In this document: positions 22,601-28,475 of the stretch, piece after piece
Position numbering within the stretch: position 1 is the first letter of the stretch
Layout of the letters: each line of letters begins with the position of its first letter
Source of the DNA: Cellulomonas sp. SLBN-39
GTDB lineage: Bacteria > Actinomycetota > Actinomycetes > Actinomycetales > Cellulomonadaceae
DNA length: 64,000 nt
NCBI RefSeq assembly: GCF_006715865.1
Contig: NZ_VFOA01000001.1
Location: 3,162,001-3,226,000 of the forward strand
Direction of reading: 5' to 3'
The notes under the pieces: model-generated
What the model was told of the DNA's origin: nothing
Databases searched by the model: none
Seen by the model: only the letters and a program-made list of their open reading frames with translations
Translations under genes and position numbers: made by a program

Positions 22601-22683
22601 GCACGTACACACTGACGCTGCGCGCGCGCAACGCCGTCGGCTGGAGCGACTGGACCGCACCCCTCGAGGTGATGGTGCAGTGA
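16660..22683 (+). CDS. Giant N-anchored surface protein with Ig/cadherin-like and fibronectin type III repeats
   Basis: The 2,007-residue protein has a short basic N-terminus, one membrane segment (about 14-35) and no other clear anchor, LPXTG motif or C-terminal hydrophobic end. Nearly all of it should therefore lie outside the membrane, held by its N-terminus. Residues about 45-365 resemble a beta-propeller with repeated V-L-x-D/V-G strands and contain a Cys pair (SCAYA, RLCDG). An acidic linker (about 364-380) follows. Then come roughly ten Ig- or cadherin-like repeats of 90-105 residues (about 395-1465) with DPDGDDLLL, DPDGDELTL and DDDGDGVTL calcium-type loops. Six Fn3-like repeats end the protein at about 1466, 1554, 1647, 1739, 1837 and 1920, several ending ARNAVGWS. 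GTG 16660 overlaps the kinase stop by four bases, so the pair is coupled. Domain limits are approximate; ligand and function are unknown. Confidence 0.85.
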   Translation: MTWWDPRTWRRRPMTTAAAVVTVPALVLSLALLDRGFPLARVELNDGGVWLTATSQLSLGRYNVPVEELDGGLVTTGGTFDVLQDAGDVLLVEPAVLSVVDPVTVTTTTQVAIGGVDVDMAAGRVVLVDRDGGVWVRTMTTLDGLRVEDDAPDLELGEGGRAVVATSGVVLAVSPEDGAVTRVPALDGAVQTEEAGAFGALELDALTAVGDEAVALSGSTVHTPGGAVTVDDEGLVLQQPGPQASSVLVAGSSALWEVPLDGGAAREHPTTGSGPPAAPVRVGSCAYAAWSSTVGSSLRLCDGQDAVVEDLEGMRPGDTLAFRVNRGMVVLNETAGGRVWLPQLDTQVRVPNWEDVVPEEDPEDSQEESDGAQVTQQPVNECAEQSTAPVAVDDTFGVRPGRTRLLPVIDNDSSSDCGILVVSEFAPLPEEFGTVEAVQGGRALQVRVADGATGSAELTYTVTDGRGLNAPSTATVVLTVSDGDAPPTQVRTSTATVDAGGFVEHAVLADFADPDGDDLLLVGASADPAAGTARFRQDGVLTFTADGGTLGRTQVTVQVSDGTNVVDGVVEVDVRAAGSVPPRIDPVHAVTYVGQEVTLRPLDAVRSGSAEPARLAAVGEVAGATIVPDLQQGTFTFRAARSGPFYVQFVVTAAPQQATGLARIDVLEWPEEALPPVAVRDVAYLPAGGEVTVDPLANDEDPAGNVLVVQRVDVPDGSGLEVALLEHRYVQISARRTLDAPVVLDYQVSNGSASAVGQIVVQPVAPNASQQPPVVPNVEVRVRTGGVVTIPVLEGASDPDGDELTLLRQLPEPLAEGQGLLFVSGDVLRYQAPDEPITARATFAVEDATGNVTAATVTVRVHESDPTTKSPPRPRDVVARVFEGETVRIPIPLVGIDDDGDGVTLLGQASAATLGRVTTTGPDWLEYESFAGSTGTDTFTYAVEDWVGQRAVATIRVGVAPRPTQASTVQARPDEVTLRPGQRVEVRVLANDLASGAGELTLEEIVDMPEGLDAEVAGRRIALTAPDEAGVLLVVYRVADSRGGTDTGVLTVTVDPDAPVLPPVARDVTVPAIDTLGRTEVRVDVLEVAQNPSGPTSDLEVGVPTSHRDVAQVTDEGDVVVTLADQAQTVPYVLVNSTDRSASAYAFITVPALGFFPPQVRPRAPELRVAEGEQLRIDLGEQVQVAPGRTARIADAGQVTAVNSDGSALVQDDDLETLHFRARDGYVGPASISVLVTDATDAGDETARTSLITLPITVYALDDYPPTFGPAALDVGQGDAARAVDLLSFTTGPEGPATVEDGYTYRITSPPVPGFTVALDGSDLRVSANASTPRGTTAQVEVTIGYGRAGSMTTVVDLAVVASTQPLATVRAWDVPDGVQGQTTSVPVLDDAYNPFPGSPLTVTGATVETPGAGTASATSSSVAVRPADDFVGQMSVRYRVRDATGDPAREVEGRVTVRVRGVPATPVPPRVGEVRDRTVVLSWTAPDSRGEPITEYQVTASPSGRTYPCASTTCTIDELQNDVEHTFTVAARNAVGWSEPSASSAPARPDAVPDAPAAPSLEDDDRALTATWSAPTSTGSPITSYTLEITPAPASGPAVVTTPTTSYRFTGLTNGTAYTVRVRAQNRAPEPSAWSPSSAPETPAGVPTTPVVTAERKTQPWGDTAAIQVSWTVASSNGDEVAEYEVRVDGAATCVSNGPTSCTISPAERGRTYAIAVRARNKAGWSAAGTTTGETISAPTAPQNVALTAGPDADFGQGTAELTWNAPTSTGGAGITITGYRITGPNLDTTVGPTVRSRSFSGLGAGALGPFTVTATSSRGLSGDGATSGSVTIRTRPQQPTVTASPGGVDEIVVSFADNGTGGASIDAREYRVDGAPVGSVDSPYSTQDRTRFEYRVRNAVGWSPWASAESDPGQPSRATVRAQVLDGSGTGALRFQIVLESDGGRGVEQVQWQLAGPENGSDDNAAVDDTVTLNDLDAGTYTLTLRARNAVGWSDWTAPLEVMVQ

Positions 22684-22750
22684 CGCCCACCCGCCCGACC
22701 CCGCCCGCCCCGACCGCCCCGCCCGCCCGCGAACCAGGAGCGCCCCGCAC

Positions 22751-23707
22751 ATGACCCCCGAGCAGACCACCTGGTTCGGCGAGACCTTCGAGGCCCTCGT
22801 CGCCAACGTCGGCCGTGCCCTGCTGGGCAAGGAGGAGCCGATCCGCCTCGTGCTGGTCGCGATGCTCGCCGAGGGGCACGTCCTGCTCGAGGACGCCCCC
22901 GGCACCGGCAAGACGTCCTTGGCCAAGGCCATCGCGGCCACCGTCCAGGGCAGCCACCACCGCATCCAGTTCACGCCGGACCTGCTGCCGTCGGACGTGA
23001 CGGGCGTGACGATCTACGACCAGTCGACGCAGCGGTTCGAGTTCCACCCGGGCCCGATCTTCGCCTCGGTGGTGCTCGCCGACGAGATCAACCGGGCGTC
23101 GCCCAAGACGCAGGCGGCGCTGCTGGAGGTCATGGAGGAGGCCAACGTCACGGTCGACGGCGTGACGCACCCCGTGGGGCGCCCGTTCATGGTCATCGCG
23201 ACGCAGAACCCGATCGAGCAGGCCGGCACGTACCGGCTGCCGGAGGCCCAGCTCGACCGCTTCATCCTCAAGACGTCGCTCGGCTACCCCGACCGGGCCG
23301 CGTCCGTCGAGATCCTCGCCGGCGCCAAGGACCGCACCCTCGCGCTGCACCCGCGGATCACGACGCAGGCGATCGGCACCATGGCGGACCTCGCACTGAC
23401 CGTGCACGTCGACCCGGCGCTGCTGGACTACGTCGCCCGTCTGCTGGAGGCCACGCGCGACGACCCGCAGACCGCGCTCGGCGCGTCCGTGCGCGGCGGC
23501 CTGGCGCTGGTGCGGTGCGCGAAGGTCTCCGCGGCCGCCGCCGGGCGGGACTACGTCGTCCCCGACGACGTCAAGGTGCTGGCGCAGCCGGTGCTCGCGC
23601 ACCGGCTCGTGCTCGACGCGGAGGCGGAGTTCGCCGGTGTCACGGCCGAGCACGTCGTCGCCCGCGTGCTCGAGCAGGTCGCGCCGCCGACGATGCGGGT
23701 GGCCTGA
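22751..23707 (+). CDS. MoxR-family AAA+ ATPase
   Basis: The 318-residue AAA+ ATPase shows Walker A APGTGKTSLAKA (about 50), the MoxR segment RIQFTPDLLPSDVTG, Walker B VVLADEINRASPKTQAALLE and sensor 1 ATQNPIEQAGTYRLPEAQ. MoxR ATPases typically act as chaperones or remodelers together with DUF58/VWA-type proteins, and such a partner follows directly. The ATG at 22751 follows AGGAG by about ten bases and the gene lies 67 bases behind the giant protein. It is likely in one transcript with the DUF58 and transglutaminase-like genes. The client of this ATPase is unknown; the giant protein or its export machinery are guesses from position. Confidence 0.93.
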   Translation: MTPEQTTWFGETFEALVANVGRALLGKEEPIRLVLVAMLAEGHVLLEDAPGTGKTSLAKAIAATVQGSHHRIQFTPDLLPSDVTGVTIYDQSTQRFEFHPGPIFASVVLADEINRASPKTQAALLEVMEEANVTVDGVTHPVGRPFMVIATQNPIEQAGTYRLPEAQLDRFILKTSLGYPDRAASVEILAGAKDRTLALHPRITTQAIGTMADLALTVHVDPALLDYVARLLEATRDDPQTALGASVRGGLALVRCAKVSAAAAGRDYVVPDDVKVLAQPVLAHRLVLDAEAEFAGVTAEHVVARVLEQVAPPTMRVA

Positions 23708-23710
23708 CCG

Positions 23711-24853
23711 GTGCACGTCTCGCCCGTCGGGTGGGGGGTGGCCGTCCTCGCCGTGGTGTCGCTCGTGGCCGGCCGTCTCCTGGGCTGGGGCGAGCTCGCG
23801 GGCCTGGGCGTCGCCCTGGTCTGCGCCCTGCTCGTGTCCGTGCTGATGACCGCCGGGCGGCCCCGGTACGGGGTCGTGCTGGACCTCGCGGACCGGCGCG
23901 TGCGCATCGGCCAGCGTGCCGTGGGGCGGCTCGACGTCCGCAACGCGGCCCGGCGCCGCTCGCTGCCGTCGCAGGTCGAGCTGCCCGTGGGGGAGCGCAC
24001 CGCCGAGCTCGCGGTGCCGTCGCTGGCGCCCGGCGCCGTGCACGACGAGCTGTTCGCGATCCCCACCGACCGGCGGGCCGTCGTCGTCGTCGGCCCGGTG
24101 CTCTCGCGCCGCGGCGACCCCCTGGGCCTGGCGCGCCGCCGGCTGCGGTGGACCGAGCCGTACGAGCTGTTCGTGCACCCCGAGGTCGTGGCGCTGGGCG
24201 GGGCGAACGCGGGCCTGCTGCGCGACCTGGAGGGCCAGGCCACGCGCGACCTGTCCGACTCGGACCTGAACTTCCACGCGCTGCGCGACTACGTCGCGGG
24301 CGACGACCGGCGGTACATCCACTGGCGCACGACCGCCCGCACGGGCCAGCTCATGGTCAAGCAGTTCGAGGACACGCGCCGCACCCTCACGACCGTCGCG
24401 CTGGCCACCGCGACGGGCGACTACGCCGACGCCGACGAGTTCGAGACCGCCGTGTCGGTGGCCGCGTCGATCGCCGTGCAGGCGATCCGCGACGAGCGCG
24501 AGGTCGAGGTGCTCGCGGGCCCGGGACGGCTGCGGACCGGCACGCCGCCGCTCCTGCTCGACGACTGCGCCCGGGTGGCGTCGACCGCCGCCGGGGCGGG
24601 CGTCGCGCTGCTGGGCCGCCGCGTCGTGCGCGAGACCCCCGACGTGTCCGTCGCCTTCCTCGTGACCGGCGGCGTGCCCACGGACGCCGAGGTGCGCCTG
24701 GGCACCCGGCACCTGCCGGCGGGCACCCGCGCGGTCGTGCTGCGCTGCACGCGGGGGGCGGACGTCGCCGTCCGCACGCAGGGCTCGACGACCCTGGCGA
24801 CGCTCGGCCGGCTCGAGGACCTGCCGCGGGCGCTGCGCCGGGTGGCCGGATGA
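23711..24853 (+). CDS. DUF58 domain-containing membrane protein
   Basis: The 380-residue protein has two N-terminal membrane segments (about 5-45) and a cytoplasmic part with the DUF58 signature LRDYVAGDDRRYIHWRTTAR around residues 192-212. A VWA-like fold follows, but the classical metal site is not obvious. DUF58 proteins are regular partners of MoxR ATPases and of transglutaminase-like membrane proteins. The GTG at 23711 is three bases behind the moxR stop, and the stop codon overlaps the next ATG. The biochemical role of DUF58 is not established. Confidence 0.88.
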   Translation: MHVSPVGWGVAVLAVVSLVAGRLLGWGELAGLGVALVCALLVSVLMTAGRPRYGVVLDLADRRVRIGQRAVGRLDVRNAARRRSLPSQVELPVGERTAELAVPSLAPGAVHDELFAIPTDRRAVVVVGPVLSRRGDPLGLARRRLRWTEPYELFVHPEVVALGGANAGLLRDLEGQATRDLSDSDLNFHALRDYVAGDDRRYIHWRTTARTGQLMVKQFEDTRRTLTTVALATATGDYADADEFETAVSVAASIAVQAIRDEREVEVLAGPGRLRTGTPPLLLDDCARVASTAAGAGVALLGRRVVRETPDVSVAFLVTGGVPTDAEVRLGTRHLPAGTRAVVLRCTRGADVAVRTQGSTTLATLGRLEDLPRALRRVAG

Positions 24854-27228
24854 GCCCCACGTCCGCCCCGCGGGCGGTGGGTGTGCGGACCCCGTCCGCG
24901 GCCCTGACCGACCTGCTGGTCCTGCTCGCGACGCTCGCGCTCGCGCTGACCCCGCTCCTGCCCGCGTACGGCACGGGTGCGGTGCTGCCGGCACTCGTCG
25001 GCGGGCTCGTGCTCGGCACGGGCGTCGCGGTGCTGGGGGCCGTGCGCCGGTGGTCGGCGCTGTCGGTGGTCGCGGCGCTCCTGGCGGGGTACTTCCTGCT
25101 CGGCGGTGCGCTGGCGGCTCCCACCACGACCGTGGCGGGCGTCGTGCCGACGCCGGCCACCGTCACGGCGCTGGCCCGCGGGCTGGTGTCCACGTGGGCG
25201 CAGGTCGTCACGCTGCAGCCGCCGGTGGGGGCGTCGGGCACGCTGCTGGTCGCGGCGCTGGTCGTCGCCCTCGTGGGGGCAGCGGCGTCGGCGGCGCTGA
25301 CGCTGCGCGTGCGCCGGTCCGGTGCGGCGGCGACCGCGGCGCTCGTGCCCCTCGTGGTGCTCGTGGCGTCGGTGGTGCTGGGGACGCGCACGCCGCCGGT
25401 GCCGCCGGTCCTCGCGGGGGTGGTCATGACCCTCGCGCTGCTGCCGTGGGCGGCGGCCCGCACCGGCACCTTCCGACCGCGCCGGGTGCTGGCGACCGGG
25501 CTGATGGCCGCGGTCGTGGCAGCCGGCGGGCTGGTCGGCGGACCGCTCGTGACCGGTTCGACGCCGCGGTTCGTCGTCCGCGACGAGATCACCCCGCCCT
25601 TCGACCCCCGCGACTACCCGAGCCCGTTGGCCGCGTTCCGGCGCATGGTCAAGCAGGACGAGACGGTGCTGCTCACCGTCGACGGGCTCCCGGCCGACGC
25701 CCGCGTCCGACTGGCGACGTTCGACCGGTACGACGGGGTGGTGTGGAACGTCGCCGGCGACGGCTCCGCGCAGGCGTCCGGGGAGTTCCGGCGCGTCGGC
25801 GACGTCGTCGAGACGTCGGCCACGGGGGAGCGCGCGACCGTCCGGGTGACGATCGAGGCGCTGCGCGGGGTGTGGCTGCCGACGGTGGGCCAGGCGACCG
25901 CGTTCGACCTGGGCGCCGACGCGGCCGACCTGCGGTACAACGACGCGACGGGCGGCGCGGTCCTCACCTCGGGCGTCCGGCAGGGCCAGACGTACGCCGT
26001 GGACGTCGTCGTGCCGACCACGCCCGACGACGACACCATCGGTGCCGCGCCCGCCGCGCCCGTCGTGCAGCCCCCGTCGGTGGGCGTCCCGCAGAGCGTG
26101 GCGGTCACCGCGGCCGACGTCGCGCGCGACGCGGGCACGCCCGTTCAGGTGGCGCGCACCCTGGAGACGTGGCTGGCCACCGAGGGGTTCTTCAGCCACG
26201 GCCTCACCGACGCCGGCGACCACCCCTCGCTCGCCGGCCACGGCGCGGCGCGCCTCGCGGCCCTGCTCGGCGGGTCGTCGATCATGGTCGGCGACGGCGA
26301 GCAGTACGCCGCGGCGATGGCCCTCATGGCCCGTGAGATGGGGCTGCCCGCCCGTGTCGTCCTCGGCTTCGTGCCGGGGGCGGGCGACGCCGGCGACGGC
26401 GGCGAGGTGACCGTCCCGACCACGGAGGACGGCGCCGTCGAGATCCGCGGCAAGGACGTCCAGGCGTGGGTCGAGGTCGCCTTCGCCGGGCACGGCTGGG
26501 TCGCGTTCGACCCCACGCCCCCGTCGTCGCAGACCCCCGAGGAGGAGGAGGAGAACACCCCCTCGGACCCGCAGCCGCAGGTCGTGCAGCCGCCGGACCT
26601 GCCCGAGGACCGCGTCGACCCGCCCGAGGACGACACCGAGCAGCCGCAGACCGAGGACGAGGAGCGCGAGAGCGCCGTCGCCCGCTGGCTGCGCGTCGTG
26701 CTCACGGCCACCGGGATCGGCCTCGCCGGCCTGCTCGTGCTGCTCAGCCCCCTGCTCGTCGTGGTGGCGCTCAAGGCACGCCGCCGACGGCGCCGCCGCG
26801 CCCTGGCGGAGCCCGTGCACCGGGTCGCGGGCGGGTGGGACGAGGTCGTCGACGCCGCCCACGACATGGGCGCGCCGCCGCCCGCGTCCGCGACCCGTCA
26901 GGAGGCCGCCGGGTCGTGGGCCGGCACGCTCGTCGCCGCGCACCCGGCCGTCGCCGCGCGCCTGCGGGCGCTCGCCGCCCGCGCCGACCGTGCGGTCTTC
27001 GGCGCCGGTGACCCCGCACCGGCGGAGGTCGACGCCTACTGGAGCGACGTCGAGGCGGTCGTCGCCGAGCTCCGCGGCACCCTGTCCCGCCGTGCCCGTC
27101 TGCGGGCGCTGGCCTCGGTGGCGTCGCTGCGGCGCCCCTCCCGGCGGGCCGGTGCGTCCGGCCCCCGGTCCCGTCCGACGCGCGGCCGGTCCGCGCGTCG
27201 TCCCCCTCGTCCCCGAGGAGAACGATGA
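24850..27228 (+). CDS. TgpA-like membrane protein with degenerate transglutaminase domain
   Basis: The 792-residue protein starts with about six to seven membrane segments (about 15-235), followed by an extracytoplasmic region containing a transglutaminase-like domain (about 430-560), an acidic Pro/Glu-rich stretch (560-600), another membrane segment (about 619-642) and a basic cytoplasmic tail. In the transglutaminase core, the catalytic Cys position reads GDGEQYAAAMALM (Gly instead of Cys, about 480). The His position reads DVQAWVEV (Gln instead of His, about 537). The Asp is kept in FDPTPP. It is therefore probably not an active transglutaminase. The ATG overlaps the DUF58 stop and the stop overlaps the RDD-FHA start. 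The MoxR-DUF58-transglutaminase trio is a known conserved set. Confidence 0.88.
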   Translation: MSPTSAPRAVGVRTPSAALTDLLVLLATLALALTPLLPAYGTGAVLPALVGGLVLGTGVAVLGAVRRWSALSVVAALLAGYFLLGGALAAPTTTVAGVVPTPATVTALARGLVSTWAQVVTLQPPVGASGTLLVAALVVALVGAAASAALTLRVRRSGAAATAALVPLVVLVASVVLGTRTPPVPPVLAGVVMTLALLPWAAARTGTFRPRRVLATGLMAAVVAAGGLVGGPLVTGSTPRFVVRDEITPPFDPRDYPSPLAAFRRMVKQDETVLLTVDGLPADARVRLATFDRYDGVVWNVAGDGSAQASGEFRRVGDVVETSATGERATVRVTIEALRGVWLPTVGQATAFDLGADAADLRYNDATGGAVLTSGVRQGQTYAVDVVVPTTPDDDTIGAAPAAPVVQPPSVGVPQSVAVTAADVARDAGTPVQVARTLETWLATEGFFSHGLTDAGDHPSLAGHGAARLAALLGGSSIMVGDGEQYAAAMALMAREMGLPARVVLGFVPGAGDAGDGGEVTVPTTEDGAVEIRGKDVQAWVEVAFAGHGWVAFDPTPPSSQTPEEEEENTPSDPQPQVVQPPDLPEDRVDPPEDDTEQPQTEDEERESAVARWLRVVLTATGIGLAGLLVLLSPLLVVVALKARRRRRRRALAEPVHRVAGGWDEVVDAAHDMGAPPPASATRQEAAGSWAGTLVAAHPAVAARLRALAARADRAVFGAGDPAPAEVDAYWSDVEAVVAELRGTLSRRARLRALASVASLRRPSRRAGASGPRSRPTRGRSARRPPRPRGER

Positions 27229-28457
27229 CCCGCACGTCCCTGCGACCACCGGTCGGCGACCAGCCCGCGGGGCTGGGGCGACGCTTCGTCGCCGTCGCCG
27301 TCGACCAGGTGCTCGTCCTGCTCCTCGGCGGCGGCCTGGTGGTGCTGGCCCTGGCCGACGCGGTCCGTGCCGTGGTCGGCGGCGCGGAGCCCGGGTCCGT
27401 CGCCGGCGCGGTCCCCGTGCCGCTGCTCGTCGCCGGCACCGTCGTGGCCGCCGTGCTGACCCTCGTGCAGTGGCTGCTGCACGGCCGGCTCGGCTGGACG
27501 CTCGGGCGCCTGCTGCTCGGTGTGCGCACGGTCGACGCCGACGCCCGGACGCCCGTCGGGGCGTGGCGGGTGCTCGTGCGCGGCCTCGTCGTGGCCGCGG
27601 GGGCGCTGGCGTGCGGCGTCGGCCAGATCGTGGTGCTGGCGTCACCGCTGCTGGACCGCACCGGCAGGCGTCGGGGATGGCACGACCAGGCCGTCGGCGC
27701 CGAGGTGCTCCGGGTCGACCGTCAGGAGGCCGCCCGGAGGGCGGCCCGTGCGGGTGCCCGGGCCCGGGGCACGGACGGGCCGGGCCTGGTGCCGCCGGTG
27801 CCGGGCCTCGGCGACGGCGCACCGGTGCCCGCGCAGGCCGTCCCCGTGCAGGCCGTGGCCCCCCGCCCCGGCGCCTCCTCGCCCGGGCCGGGCACGCCGT
27901 CGGCCGGCGTCCCGACCGCCACGGGCGCGCTGCGCCTGGCCCCCCTGCACCAGCAGCGCTCAGGCCCCGACCTCGACACCCGTGCGGTGCCGCTGGTGCG
28001 CCCGGGCTCGCCCGACCTCGTCTTCGGCCTCGCCCCCGAGCTGGAGATGACCCGGCCCGCACCGCCACGGGCCGACGTGCGTCCCGTGCAGCCGGAGCCG
28101 GGTGCGCGGGGCGCGCGGCTGGCGTTCGACGACGGCCGGGTCGTGGTGGTGGAGGCCAGCGCCCTCGTCGGACGCAACCCCGCACCGGCCCCGGGCGTGC
28201 AGGTCGTGCGCGTGATGGACCCGGGTCGCTCGGTGTCCAAGACGCACCTGCAGGTGGGCGTGGACGCGGACGGCGCGTGGGTCGCGGACCGCGGGTCGAC
28301 CAACGGCACGGTCGTCACGCTGCCCGACGGCCAGCAGGTGGTGTGCCGGGTCGACCACCCCGTGCGGCTGCGTCCCGGCGCGACGGTGCAGCTCGGGGAC
28401 TGCACGTTCCGGGTGCTGGCCGTCCCGGCGGGAGATGGACGGGCGTCCGTGCCCTGA
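27225..28457 (+). CDS. RDD-FHA fusion membrane protein
   Basis: The 410-residue protein joins an N-terminal RDD domain (about 10-165) to a C-terminal FHA domain (about 300-400) by a Pro/Ala-rich linker. The RDD part contains GLGRRFVAVAVDQ, LGWTLGRLLLGVRTVD and about four hydrophobic segments. The FHA part shows LVGRNP, SVSKTHLQV and DRGSTNGTVV, the residues expected for phosphothreonine binding. It would place a phosphoprotein reader at the membrane beside the kinase products. The ATG at 27225 is preceded by GAGGAG and overlaps the stop of the transglutaminase-like gene. It is the second FHA gene in the block. Confidence 0.88.
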   Translation: MTRTSLRPPVGDQPAGLGRRFVAVAVDQVLVLLLGGGLVVLALADAVRAVVGGAEPGSVAGAVPVPLLVAGTVVAAVLTLVQWLLHGRLGWTLGRLLLGVRTVDADARTPVGAWRVLVRGLVVAAGALACGVGQIVVLASPLLDRTGRRRGWHDQAVGAEVLRVDRQEAARRAARAGARARGTDGPGLVPPVPGLGDGAPVPAQAVPVQAVAPRPGASSPGPGTPSAGVPTATGALRLAPLHQQRSGPDLDTRAVPLVRPGSPDLVFGLAPELEMTRPAPPRADVRPVQPEPGARGARLAFDDGRVVVVEASALVGRNPAPAPGVQVVRVMDPGRSVSKTHLQVGVDADGAWVADRGSTNGTVVTLPDGQQVVCRVDHPVRLRPGATVQLGDCTFRVLAVPAGDGRASVP

Positions 28458-28463
28458 CCGTCC

Positions 28464-28469
28464 TAGAGT
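28464..28469 (+). promoter_or_regulatory. -10 element of a leaderless promoter (propeller gene)
   Basis: TAGAGT ends six bases before the ATG at 28476 and begins six bases behind the RDD-FHA stop. It predicts a separate leaderless transcript for the propeller gene despite the 18-bp gap. Confidence 0.5.
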
Positions 28470-28475
28470 CGTGGC

